This document shows, one piece after another, positions 34,501-43,500 of a stretch of DNA of 64,000 bases; the stretch's first letter is position 1; each line of letters opens with the position of its first letter. Where the stretch lies: contig NZ_RCWZ01000002.1 in NCBI RefSeq assembly GCF_003675385.1, forward strand, positions 620,001-684,000, read 5' to 3'. The notes below the pieces were generated by a model that was not told where the DNA came from, searched no databases, and saw nothing but the letters and a program-made list of their open reading frames with translations. Both the position numbers and the translations under genes were made by a program. Source of the stretch: Mucilaginibacter kameinonensis (GTDB taxonomy: Bacteria > Bacteroidota > Bacteroidia > Sphingobacteriales > Sphingobacteriaceae).

Positions 34501-35590
34501 GCAATCTATAGCGTCTGACACTTCGTTGTATGATAACCGGGTTTCCGTTGTGATTGTTGAATCAAATACCGGCGATGTGCTTACCTCTGCACAATATCCG
34601 TTGCCTCCGGTGCATAACTGGGATCAGCTTACTATGCCCCTCGCCGATCAGAATAAGCTGGCAACATGGTTAACCACTACCGATCTGGGTTTTACCTATG
34701 CCAGTCAACCGGGTTCAACAGCCAAAGTTTTAACGGCGATGTCGGCATTTAATAAATTGGGAATAGCCGCCGCTGAAGTACAGTATCATGTAAGCACCGA
34801 AGAGCGGATCCGTACCAAAGGTATCGAGCCCGATGAAACCGGGATGATCACGATGGAACGGGCTATCGCCAAATCAAACAACGTTTACTTTATTAAGCTG
34901 GCCAACCAGGAGCACCTTGAAGAATACATGGCTACGCTGTATCTTAAAACAGGTATGTTTTTGCATGGGGTAGGTGGTTATTATTACAATAAGCCAGTGC
35001 TAAACGTCTCTCAGGAAGATAAGTGGCGCGCTTTATGGCGTAAAACCGAGTTTAATACCAAGCCACGGTACGATCCTAATAATATCCATAAAACAAGGGC
35101 CAAGGGTATTTCGGGTATGGCTTGGGGACAGGGCGAGTTGATTGCTACTCCGGCAGCAGTGGCGAGACTGGTATCCGGCGTAGCCAATAGCGGCGTATTG
35201 ATGCCTAACAGGTTTGCGCTTAAAATTGCCGACTCGACAGTGAATGTGAAAAGCGGCATCAAACTGGCCGATGACCCGCGTTATGCCGCTTTGTTAAAAC
35301 AATATATGATTGAGCAAAGTGCGCCTAAAACGCCTATATTAGGTATAAAGGTTGCGGGTAAAACCGGTACGCCCGAGCGTATTGTCAGGAATCAGAGTGT
35401 TAACGATGGCTGGTATGTTTTCTTTGCACCAAAAGAAAAAGGCAGCGGTTATATCGTAGTTTGTATCCGTATTGAATCCACACGCGGATCATCAGACGCG
35501 GTGCATTTGGCCGGGAACCATGTGATACCATTCCTGTTAAAGAAGGGTTACATAAAAAGCATGGAAGCGGAAACTACCACCGAAGAATAG
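31514..35590 (+). CDS. SEDS (RodA/FtsW) glycan polymerase fused to a penicillin-binding transpeptidase
   Basis: A 1358-residue single chain. After one N-terminal helix (~13-35), a ~280-residue extracytoplasmic part contains a carboxypeptidase-regulatory-like beta domain (~165-270, SIKGTIAHKGEPVPGVLVKL). Residues ~315-780 form a RodA/FtsW-type polytopic domain with the catalytic Asp660 in EAHTDMILPSIGEEFG. A last helix (~790) leads to a class B PBP-like transpeptidase: active-site Ser1068 in STAK (SxxK), Ser1121 in SNN and KTG at Lys1283. Elsewhere these are separate partners (RodA-PBP2, FtsW-FtsI). It would polymerise and crosslink peptidoglycan at the inner membrane. Confidence 0.93.
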   Translation: MAQEKPKVPGRGMERLFLLLTGILLAVLFVRLYSVLQLKFTDVDKRLKDGTIVNLNSPNTAQNVKALLKKGYYFDDPRDVDYIESVIASRKAAGDLVDNTGELNKRKYYVNADEAFEKGGETFKKRVLTSRTLLGYTGDDSIRFEQELKNPPSLGAQTDLNLGEYSIKGTIAHKGEPVPGVLVKLTMILPRDSIYSDEETGAKTSFSENGSSYKKLYVLNDQKKKVLQSLTAFTRTDAEGRFVFAQLPTGKAFSVLPMQPGFEFGRSQGIDELDKDVSFKFSQAPHSIKLLSTRDFNILKKEGAFIVRYQDEFNMWYWIIAGSFFAGFIIVHLLLSARYPNADQIILPLIMMLTGISFLTLLSLQDPLRDRFLAKDTLIYLGIGIAGICIIQLFNLRKLNPDSGFYRLLIFKWSRSAANGWPWAIVAMAILFSTILFGSGPEGSGVKVNLLGFQPSEIVKYLIVIFLAGFFATNEKFISQYASWSKRWSFFSFALIATIITLLLFLVLGDLGPAMVICFTFIILFSFSRGDFLYMAGFVVLFVLTTWFFDNVWLSALITFCSLGGVVFFRRRRLSESAIMALVVITAFLTIDKIPGLDKIIPGPVERLVERKAIWQDAWNNEVYGGDQVANGLWAMASGGLSGQGVGQGFAKTIPEAHTDMILPSIGEEFGWAGMAAVFILFLLYLHRSIIIGRQTGMPLLFYLSAGIGVCTFVQFLLIAGGSIGALPLSGVSLPFESYGGSSLVINLLAAGFLLSVSSVRGTAVQMDYITKQQDKNLVPALAAALAGVILLVTNVSRYTTDNKQWVVKPALVADKSGLRMFSYNPRIAILMNRLQAGTIYDRNGLILATSKPELIEKQKNKLSASGMLHYDLDSAMHKRLDRFYPFEEQMFFWTGDQNTGVFNGSTNGYFAEYEHAAELRGFHMPITNYNVKASRYQEDRFLPRGMKEMTVAKKDYSALANLLISDINGPEVEAFKNKNRDVKLTMDADLQTSIQQSIASDTSLYDNRVSVVIVESNTGDVLTSAQYPLPPVHNWDQLTMPLADQNKLATWLTTTDLGFTYASQPGSTAKVLTAMSAFNKLGIAAAEVQYHVSTEERIRTKGIEPDETGMITMERAIAKSNNVYFIKLANQEHLEEYMATLYLKTGMFLHGVGGYYYNKPVLNVSQEDKWRALWRKTEFNTKPRYDPNNIHKTRAKGISGMAWGQGELIATPAAVARLVSGVANSGVLMPNRFALKIADSTVNVKSGIKLADDPRYAALLKQYMIEQSAPKTPILGIKVAGKTGTPERIVRNQSVNDGWYVFFAPKEKGSGYIVVCIRIESTRGSSDAVHLAGNHVIPFLLKKGYIKSMEAETTTEE

Positions 35591-35615
35591 TGTTTAAGCA
35601 GAAAGGAAAGAGCAA

Positions 35616-36407
35616 ATGGCATTTAGTTTATTTAAAAGAAGCGGCGAAAAGCAACCCTGGGATGTAAAAAGCTTACGTGAAGCGATATTGCGTTTCATTA
35701 AAGAATCGTTACAGAAGATAGAAGGCGGAGAGGGCGGCCATATTAAAGAATTGAAGCTTTTTATAGCTGCCGATAACGAGGATAAATCTATTTATGAAGG
35801 GGCGGTTTATGTGCACGACAAACAGCTATTCAAAAACGAGGTGCAAAAAATAGCCGACGATTTTGCTATCAACCTACCATCCGACTGGACGCTTGATGTT
35901 GAATTTACAGAGCAGTTTCCTACAGACGCCAAAAGAATGCACGACCTGGATGTGGCCTTTGTCATGAATACCCGTAAGCAGGTTGCCCATAATGCAGCCT
36001 CCTTTACCGCCTATTTGCGCATCCTGAGTGGCGAGGCCGAAAAAGAAGAATACCAGATCAAAGCTGCCGACCCTAAGCTCAACATCGGTCGGGATAAAAA
36101 GGCCGTGACCGAAAATGGTTCATTCAGGCTAAATCAACTGGTTTTTCCGGGTGAGAGCCGGGACGAAAGCAACAAATACATCAGCAGGCAGCACGCTCAC
36201 ATTGAATGGGATAATGAAAGCGAACGTTTCATGATCTTTGCCGATGAGGGCGGGGTTCCGCCACGCAACAAAACCAAGATTCATATAGCCGCCGATGGCA
36301 AAATGATCAAACTTAATTCAACCCAGATAGGCCACCCGCTTAGTGAAGGTGATCAGGTTATATTGGGTGAATCGGCGGTGTTTTTGTATAGTACGGTGGC
36401 ATCTTAG
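35616..36407 (+). CDS. FHA-domain protein with unknown N-terminal domain
   Basis: A 263-residue cytoplasmic protein. Residues ~1-140 form an unassigned alpha/beta domain (KELKLFIAADNED, WTLDVEFTEQFP). It shares a layout, not an evident sequence, with the N-terminal domain of mycobacterial FhaA. Residues ~150-260 are an FHA domain with phosphothreonine-site residues Arg159 (NIGRD), Ser190-Arg191-x-His193 in ISRQHAHIEW, and an Asn-containing RNKTKIHI loop. It would bind phosphorylated partners, such as the kinase or synthase encoded before it. It ends the operon; a palindromic repeat begins 27 bases later. Confidence 0.87.
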   Translation: MAFSLFKRSGEKQPWDVKSLREAILRFIKESLQKIEGGEGGHIKELKLFIAADNEDKSIYEGAVYVHDKQLFKNEVQKIADDFAINLPSDWTLDVEFTEQFPTDAKRMHDLDVAFVMNTRKQVAHNAASFTAYLRILSGEAEKEEYQIKAADPKLNIGRDKKAVTENGSFRLNQLVFPGESRDESNKYISRQHAHIEWDNESERFMIFADEGGVPPRNKTKIHIAADGKMIKLNSTQIGHPLSEGDQVILGESAVFLYSTVAS

Positions 36408-36433
36408 TTTAGTGTTATTGGCCATTGTTAAAA

Positions 36434-36525
36434 TATGTCATTGCGAGGAACGAAGCAATCGCACGGAAGCAGGACCGCCCTGTAGAGCATGCGATTGCTT
36501 CGTCGTTCCTCCTCGCAATGACATA
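36434..36525. repeat. TGTCATTGCGAG palindromic repeat, copy 4
   Basis: TATGTCATTGCGAGGAACGAA at the left, with right arm CTCGCAATGACATA; interior GCAATCGCA pairs with TGCGATTGC. It lies after the kinase/synthase operon and could end that transcript. Confidence 0.8.
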
Positions 36526-36672
36526 ATGAAGACCGTTACTTAGAAATTCTCTTCAAATAAAAATCCCCTCCCCGTTTTTCTTATCCTACATCAAGTGCCG
36601 CCGGCTAATTTGACCGTAATTTTGAATCATAATAACACAGCAAGTATTAAAAGATTTAAAACAAGGACAACA

Positions 36673-37608
36673 ATGGAAAACACTATAAACGGCATTCACC
36701 ACATCACTGCAATTGCAGGTAATGCCAAAAAAAACTATGATTTTTATACCCGTATATTAGGCTTAAGGTTGGTAAAAAAAACCGTAAACTTTGATGATCC
36801 CGGTACATATCACTTATACTACGGCGATAGAAACGGTACTCCCGGCTCTATCCTTACTTTCTTCCCCTGGGAAGGTATAACAAGCGGTCGTCGTGGTGCA
36901 AGGCAGGTAACCGAAATTGGCTATTCAGTGCCGGAAGGAAGTCTTGATTTCTGGTTGAAAAGGTTTGAAGATAACAACGTGATCTATAATAAACCTGCCG
37001 AAAAATTTGGCGAACAGTATCTTACTTTCCTGGATCCCGATGGTTTGAAATTTGAGCTCATCGTACCAAAAACAGCCGATAGCCGCAAACCCTGGGAAAC
37101 AGCCGAAGTAACCGCTGCTAACGCTACCAAAGGTTTTCACAGCATCACCATCACATCAAACAAAATTGAGGCGACTGCCAAAATATTAACCGATGTATTA
37201 GGCTACCGTTTGTTAGAGCAACACGTTAATCGCTACAGGTTTATTACCGATGCTGTTGAAAATGCAGCAATTGTTGATCTGGTTGAAGTTGCCGGAGAAG
37301 TTGCCGGTCATGTAGCCGGTGGCTCTGTTCACCACGTAGCGTTTCGCGTACCTAACGAAAAAGTGCTGATGGAATACCGTGAAAAGATAGCCAACCTTGG
37401 TTTGCATATCACCGACAAAATAGACAGGAACTATTTCTATTCACTATACTTCCGCGAACCAGGTGGTGTTTTGTTTGAAATTGCAACTGATAACCCAGGC
37501 TTCGCGGTTGACGAACCGGTGGAATTATTGGGTACAGGTTTAAAATTGCCTGCACAGTATGAAAACCTGCGCGGCGAGTTAGAAAAAGCATTACCATCAT
37601 TAGTTTAA
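36673..37608 (+). CDS. Glyoxalase-fold ring-cleaving dioxygenase (MhqO-like)
   Basis: A 311-residue two-module vicinal-oxygen-chelate protein, starting at MENTINGIHHITAIAG. Both halves carry metal-ligand His/Glu motifs: IHHITAIAG and FLDPDGLKFELIV in the first, SVHHVAFRVP and FREPGGVLFEIATD in the second. It resembles MhqO/ring-cleaving dioxygenases linked to quinone or aromatic stress. An in-frame ATG at 36595 would add 26 residues with no domain. It lies 4 bases before the esterase gene, giving the mhqO-mhqD-like pair. Confidence 0.85.
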   Translation: MENTINGIHHITAIAGNAKKNYDFYTRILGLRLVKKTVNFDDPGTYHLYYGDRNGTPGSILTFFPWEGITSGRRGARQVTEIGYSVPEGSLDFWLKRFEDNNVIYNKPAEKFGEQYLTFLDPDGLKFELIVPKTADSRKPWETAEVTAANATKGFHSITITSNKIEATAKILTDVLGYRLLEQHVNRYRFITDAVENAAIVDLVEVAGEVAGHVAGGSVHHVAFRVPNEKVLMEYREKIANLGLHITDKIDRNYFYSLYFREPGGVLFEIATDNPGFAVDEPVELLGTGLKLPAQYENLRGELEKALPSLV

Positions 37609-37612
37609 TCAG

Positions 37613-38236
37613 ATGTACAGGCACACAAAACAGGTTGTTTCGGCGGGAGTTCCCGCCGAGCAGGCCGATAAAGCCATCATTATGCTACATGGTCGCGGAG
37701 CATCGGCAAACAGTATAATCTCGCTTAAAGATCATCTTGAACTGGATGGTTACGCCATCTTTGCTCCACAGGCTAATGAACATAGCTGGTATCCTTACAG
37801 TTTTATGGCTCCGGTTCAGAATAACCAGCCTGCATTGGATTCGGCCCTTGAGGTAATTGGCGAGTTGGTTGAGGATATTAAACAAAAAGGAATAGCGCAG
37901 GAAAATATTTATTTCCTTGGTTTTTCGCAGGGAGCTTGTTTAACGCTTGAATACGTTACCCGTAACGCGGGCAGCTATGGCGGAGCAATCGCTTTTACAG
38001 GAGGATTGATAGGAGAGCAGTTAGTTAAAGAAAACTATAAAGGCGATTTTAATAATACCCCAATACTTGTTACCACCGGCGATCCGGACCCACACGTACC
38101 TGTGAGCAGGGTTAATGATAGCGTTGAAATATTAAAAACTTTAAACGCGGATGTTACCCTTAAAATTTATAAAGGCCGCCAGCATACTATCTCACACGAA
38201 GAATTAGTATTGGCAAATGAGATATTGAAGAATTGA
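37613..38236 (+). CDS. Phospholipase/carboxylesterase (MhqD-like alpha/beta hydrolase)
   Basis: A 207-residue alpha/beta hydrolase with MLHGRGASANSII (oxyanion), the nucleophile elbow GFSQGACL, acid strand VTTGDPDPHVPVS and catalytic His in KGRQHTIS. It belongs to the PF02230-type carboxylesterases. In Bacillus the paired MhqO/MhqD proteins respond to quinones; that role is inferred from gene pairing. A terminator follows at 38268. Confidence 0.87.
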   Translation: MYRHTKQVVSAGVPAEQADKAIIMLHGRGASANSIISLKDHLELDGYAIFAPQANEHSWYPYSFMAPVQNNQPALDSALEVIGELVEDIKQKGIAQENIYFLGFSQGACLTLEYVTRNAGSYGGAIAFTGGLIGEQLVKENYKGDFNNTPILVTTGDPDPHVPVSRVNDSVEILKTLNADVTLKIYKGRQHTISHEELVLANEILKN

Positions 38237-38267
38237 TTGTTTTCAAAGTTGAGTGTTTTAAGAGTGG

Positions 38268-38297
38268 AGAGCCGCCCGGAGGGGTGGCTCTTTTTTT
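38268..38297 (+). terminator. Intrinsic terminator after the esterase gene
   Basis: AGAGCCGCCC/GGGTGGCTCT stem (one G-T pair), loop GGAG, followed by seven T residues. 31 bases past the stop. Confidence 0.85.
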
Positions 38298-38520
38298 ATG
38301 TTTCGATAGAAAGACTGGTTGATAATGGTTGCTTAACAAATAAATTATATCCGCATTTTTTGTTAATCTTTAACTTATTTTATATGAATATTTGATAGAT
38401 GGAATTTGTAATTAACTCATTGGTAAACAGCAGTTAAGCTTATTTTTACTTTTTAAATATAATAACTTAATATTTAAGTAATTTTAGCCTTTGTTTTTCT
38501 GATAACTTAATTGGTAGACT

Positions 38521-39105
38521 ATGTCTGATAAAATTGTGATGAGCGATACGGTGCTCATTAGCCGCTTAAAGGCTGATGATGAAGCGGCGCTAACCATGAT
38601 TTACAGGCGATATTGGGCTTCGCTTTTTAAGGCAGCATATAATATTCTGAAAGACAGGCAGGCCTGCGAAGATATCATCCAGGAGCTGTTTATAAAACTT
38701 TGGGATTGCCGTGCTGAAGTTCAGATCAACGTATCGTTAAAAGCCTATTTGTATGCATCGGTACGGTATGGTGTTTACAGGCAGATCCGGACAGGCGCAC
38801 CCGTTAGAAACGAAATTTTTGATGATCTGATTGAACGCTTGCATACCCCTGCCACACACAACAGCATCGAACATAAAGAACTTTTATTGCAAATAAACCA
38901 GGTAATTGATACCCTGCCCGAAAAATGCCGGGAAGTGTACAAGCTGAGTCGCGAAGAGTGCCTTAGTCATAAAGAAATTGCCTTGCAGCTAAATATCTCC
39001 ACCAAAACCGTCGAAAATCACTTAACTAAAGCGCTTCGTGAGCTCCGAGGCTCTTTGAGTACTGTATTTATCGTGGAAGCGCTAATGTTTCTGTTGGATA
39101 AATAA
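38521..39105 (+). CDS. ECF RNA polymerase sigma factor (FecI-type)
   Basis: A 194-residue ECF sigma factor with region 2 (ADDEAALTMIYRRYWASLFKAAYNILKDRQACEDIIQELFIKLWD) and region 4 helix-turn-helix (SHKEIALQLNISTKTVENHLTKALRELR). It starts the polysaccharide locus and is followed by a FecR anti-sigma gene and a SusC with an STN domain, the standard outer-membrane signalling trio of Bacteroidota. It would switch on the SusC/SusD operon when the glycan is bound. The preceding 283 bases hold a terminator and AT-rich promoter DNA. Confidence 0.95.
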   Translation: MSDKIVMSDTVLISRLKADDEAALTMIYRRYWASLFKAAYNILKDRQACEDIIQELFIKLWDCRAEVQINVSLKAYLYASVRYGVYRQIRTGAPVRNEIFDDLIERLHTPATHNSIEHKELLLQINQVIDTLPEKCREVYKLSREECLSHKEIALQLNISTKTVENHLTKALRELRGSLSTVFIVEALMFLLDK

Positions 39106-39189
39106 TATTCAAGTTGCTGATTTTCAGTATGTATTTCTGCGGTTAATGCATCTTCAAAAATATTTTTAATTTTTTTTCATTTCGGCGTA

Positions 39190-39200
39190 GGGGATACCCC
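39190..39200. promoter_or_regulatory. GGGG-ATA-CCCC palindrome before fecR
   Basis: A short perfect palindrome, 30 bases before the anti-sigma start and followed by CATTTTTTTA. It could work as a weak attenuator between sigma and anti-sigma genes. Low certainty. Confidence 0.3.
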
Positions 39201-39230
39201 CATTTTTTTACTCTCCCTCACAAAACCACT

Positions 39231-40391
39231 ATGGTGCAAAAGCAAGAATTTTTACAGCTGATAGATAAATACCTGGCCGGGCAGACAACTGCTGAGGACA
39301 AGGAAAAGCTGTTGAATTTCTTCGAAAGCTTTCAGGGCGATGCCGACGAGTGGGATGAAACAGTTCTTGGCGTTAAACAGGAACTGGAAGACCGTATGTT
39401 AGGCAATATCAGGCAAGCTATAGCCGAACCGGTATCTAACAAAAGCCCGAAAGTTGTAGGGCTTCACTTTTTCAGAAATGTAGCCGCTGCTGTAATACTA
39501 TTGGCCGTATCAGGTACCGCTGTTTATCACTGGTATCATAAACATGATCAGCAGCAATTAACGGCGCAAAATAAAGCGGTTGTAAAACACGATGTGGATC
39601 CTGGTGATAACAGGGCTATTTTAACCCTAGCCAACGGTACCAAACTGATATTGGATTCGGCAAAGATTGGTTTGTTGAACCAGACTGGCAACATCAGCGT
39701 AAATAAAATCAGTGATGGCCAGGTAGTTTATTCTGCCGATAAGGATCAGCAAAACGGACCTGTTGCTTATAACTCTATCAGCACCCCTGTAGGAGGCCAG
39801 TACCAGGTTGTACTGCCCGATGGTTCAAAGGTTTGGCTTAATTCGGCCTCTTCCCTGAAGTTTCCTACAGCGTTTACCGGTAACGAACGTGAAGTAGAAC
39901 TTAGCGGCGAAGGTTATTTTGAAGTGGCCAGAAATAAAGCAAAACCTTTTAATGTGAAGGTTAAAGATATTAACGTATCTGTATTGGGTACCCATTTTAA
40001 CATCATGGCCTACAATGACGAAGCCGCGGTTAAAACTACGCTGCTTGAAGGCCTGGTGCGTTTAACGCATGGCAATGTAAGTGGTACGCTTAAACCCGGT
40101 CAGCAGGGTGTCATAAATGATAAAGGCATTAAAATTATTGATGTTGATACCGACGAAACAGTAGCCTGGAAAAATGGCTTTTTTGACTTTGAGCGGGTAA
40201 ACATACAAGATATTATGAAGCAGCTTTCGAGGTGGTATGGTACCGAAGTAATTTACGAAGGTAAAATACCTGATGATGAGTTTGTAGGTAAGATCAGGAG
40301 GGATGTAAAACTATCGCAGGTGTTGCATATCCTTGAATTAAGCCACGTGCGTTTTAGGATCGAGAACAAAAAGATAATTGTTACCCCTTAA
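39231..40391 (+). CDS. FecR-family anti-sigma factor
   Basis: A 386-residue inner-membrane regulator. The N-terminal ~85 residues bind sigma (LIDKYLAGQTTAEDKEKLLNFF); a membrane helix (~85-105, NVAAAVILLAVSGTAVYHW) follows. The periplasmic FecR domain spans ~120-250 (STPVGGQYQVVLPDGSKVWLNSASSLKFP, GEGYFEV), and a C-terminal DUF4974-like domain ends the protein (FFDFERVNIQDIMKQLSRWYG). It should hold the sigma factor until the STN domain of SusC at 40596 signals. Confidence 0.95.
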   Translation: MVQKQEFLQLIDKYLAGQTTAEDKEKLLNFFESFQGDADEWDETVLGVKQELEDRMLGNIRQAIAEPVSNKSPKVVGLHFFRNVAAAVILLAVSGTAVYHWYHKHDQQQLTAQNKAVVKHDVDPGDNRAILTLANGTKLILDSAKIGLLNQTGNISVNKISDGQVVYSADKDQQNGPVAYNSISTPVGGQYQVVLPDGSKVWLNSASSLKFPTAFTGNEREVELSGEGYFEVARNKAKPFNVKVKDINVSVLGTHFNIMAYNDEAAVKTTLLEGLVRLTHGNVSGTLKPGQQGVINDKGIKIIDVDTDETVAWKNGFFDFERVNIQDIMKQLSRWYGTEVIYEGKIPDDEFVGKIRRDVKLSQVLHILELSHVRFRIENKKIIVTP

Positions 40392-40500
40392 AATAACCGG
40401 CAACTGATTTTTAACCACTAAACCCAATCTATGAAGAAACACTGACTATAAAACCTCAAAATATTCCAACCTAAGTTCCCTTATCCAAATTGAAAGAAAA

Positions 40501-40526
40501 GCCGGAAGCGCTGCAACGCTTCCGGC
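40501..40526. terminator. Hairpin between fecR and susC
   Basis: Perfect 10-bp stem GCCGGAAGCG/CGCTTCCGGC with loop CTGCAA. No T-run downstream, so it may be an attenuator or processing site separating the regulator and the SusC transcripts. Confidence 0.55.
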
Positions 40527-40595
40527 ATAATGAATTGGATCAATCTTTCCTGAGTTTTCAATAACAGATTTTTTTAACCCAAACATCACGAAGTT

Positions 40596-43500
40596 ATGCA
40601 TTTAAACTTTACTGGTAAAGTATTTAGTGCCTTTGGTACACATTCAAAACTGTTTTTGACGATGAGATTAACCGTCTTATTACTAACTATCGGCTGCCTG
40701 CAGCTAAGTGCTAAAAGCTTTTCACAATCTATAACTCTGAATGAGAGGAGTATAGCACTTGATAAAGCTTTTAAAGCAATTGAGAAGCAAAGCGGCTACT
40801 ATTTTTTCTACAGGTACAAGGATATCTCCAAAACTAAACCGGTTAATCTTTCACTTAATAACGCCACATTACAGGAAGCTTTACAACAGTGCTTTAAGGA
40901 TGAACCTTTAACTTATGTTATTGATGATAAAAATATCATCGTGAATAAAAAGAATGCTTCAGATGGAAGCGCGGCACAAGCACCTATAACCATAAGCGGT
41001 ACTGTGGTGGATGATAAAAATCAACCGCTGCCGGGCGTTAATGTTAAAGTAAAAGGCACCAATGTTGGCGCTATAACAGGTGTGGATGGAAAGTACACGC
41101 TCAGCGCTGAAGACAATGCTACGCTGGTTTTTACATTTATCGGTTTTCAAACCAAAGAGGAAGCAGTTAATAAGCGGACAACTATCAACGTTGTTTTGGG
41201 TGAGGATAACAAAGAATTAAAAGAGGTTGTTGTTGTTGGCTATGGTAACCAGGAACGTAAAGATGTAACAGGCGCAGTCGGTACGGTAAAAATGGCCAAT
41301 ATTAAAGAGATCAAGGCCGCAAGTGTTGATTTGAAGCTGGCTGGTCAGCTGGCCGGCGTTACTGTAAACCAGGTGACAGGTACTCCAGGCGGCGGCGTAT
41401 CTGTTAATATCCGGGGTGCAGGTTCAGTAGGTGCGGGTGATGATCCACTATATGTAGTTGATGGTTTTCCTATCTCGCCCGGGTTTGATCAGTATTCTAA
41501 CCCTTTAAGTACTATTAACCCGGATGATATTGAAAATATCAGCGTATTAAAAGATGCCGCTTCTACTGCTATTTACGGCTCGAGAGGTTCAAACGGGGTT
41601 ATTCTAATCACCACGAAAAGAGCAAAAAAAGGGGAATCAAGTGTTACTGTTAATACCTCGACAGGTGTGCAAACGATATTGTCGGGAACCAAGCTCAAAA
41701 TGATGACCGCCCAGCAATATGCGCAATGGCGTATTGAGGCTTTACAGGATCTGGATAAGATAAACAATATACCTTTTAGTACAGATCAGGTACCCGAAGC
41801 GTTCAGGAACCCACAGGCGTTGGGTAAAGGTACCGATTGGTATAACGCGGTTACACGTAATGCACCTATGCAAAATTATGATGTTACCGTAGCAAACGGT
41901 ACTGATAAAATGCGTTCCTTATTTTCATTAGGGTACTTTGATCAGGAGGGCACGGTGCTTAATACCGGCTTCAGAAGATATTCTGTAAAAGCCAATATGG
42001 ACGCAGACCTTTTTAAAAATGTTACCGCAGGTCTTAGTATAGCGCCAACTTATAGCCAACGTAAATTACAGCAAACCGATGGTCACTTTGACCAGGCTAT
42101 ACTAAGCCAGGCTTATCTTGAAAGTCCGCTTACACCGGTGAAGCAACCCGATGGATCGTATACAAGTGTGGTGGGTTCGGCGGGCAACGGAAATATTGCC
42201 GGTACAGCATTGAATGCCAATCCTGTAAGCGAGTTGTTAAATACCACCAACAAGTATGCTCAGTTCCGCACATTGGCCAATACGTATGTTAACTGGGAAG
42301 TAATTAAAGGGCTTGATATCAAATCTACCTTTGGTATCGATTATCAGAACAGCAATGGCGACTACTTTCGTCCCTCGTTTTTGGGCGGCTTCCGGAATGC
42401 TAATAAAGATGGAACACAGGTAAAGGCTGTTGGATCATTTAACTCGTCAAATTCATTTAACTGGTTAAGTGAAAACTCAGTTACCTATAAAAAAACCTGG
42501 GGTAATCACTCTTTAACTGTTTTGGGCGATTATTCAATACAGCAGGAAACCAATCATTATCGTTTAACCTATGGTACAGGTTATCCGGATGATGTGATCC
42601 AATCAGTGAGGGCAGCTACAATAATTACAGCAAGCTCAACCGACGAAGAGTGGAGGCTATTATCATTAATAGGCAGGGTAAATTACGCGTTTAAAGACAA
42701 ATACCTGCTAAGTGCATCTATACGCCGTGACGGATCTTCGAGGTTTGCACCAGGGCACAGGTGGGGCACCTTCCCATCGGTATCAGGCGGTTGGCGTATT
42801 TCAGACGAATCATTCTTTCCGAAAACAAATGTGATCGATCAGGTTAAATTTACAGCCAGTTACGGTCATGCCGGTAACAATAGCGTTGGTAACTATGATT
42901 ACATTGCTACGGTAGATCAAACTAATTATACTTTTGGTGGCGGAATAGCTCCCGGTAAATCAATTACCTCCCTTGGTAACGCCGAAGTAGGCTGGGAAAC
43001 TACCAAACAGTTTGACGTTGGCATGGACCTTTCATTATTCAAAGGTCGTGTTTACTTAATTGCCGAGTATTATAACCGCTTTACCGAAAGGTTATTACAA
43101 TATATACCTATCCCGACTGTTTCAGGCTATGGATATGCGTTATCAAACGTTGGAAATGTACGCAACAGAGGTTTTGAATTTACAGTAACCACCAAGAATA
43201 TCGTTAGCAAAGCTTTTAACTGGAATACAGATTTTAACATATCGTTTAATCGTAACAAGGTTATGAGTCTTGGCCCTACACCTCAAATCTATGACGCACC
43301 CTTGAATGACAACCCAACCAGTATTACTATGGTAGGGTTGCCTCTCGGGCAGTTTTACGGATATATTTTTGAAGGTATATTTCAAAGTCAGGCCGATTTG
43401 GACAAGTATCCTCACTTTGACGGCGAAACAGTGGGCAATATCAGGTATAAGGACGTAAATCATGATGGCGTTCTTGACGGGAAAGACCAGGTGCCAATTG

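Noticed and set aside
36343..36543. 66-codon frame overlapping the FHA gene end
   Set aside because: Out of frame with the FHA protein and ends in repeat DNA.
40431..40445. Tiny frame MKKH before susC, possible leader peptide
   Set aside because: Only four codons with no attenuator structure tied to it.
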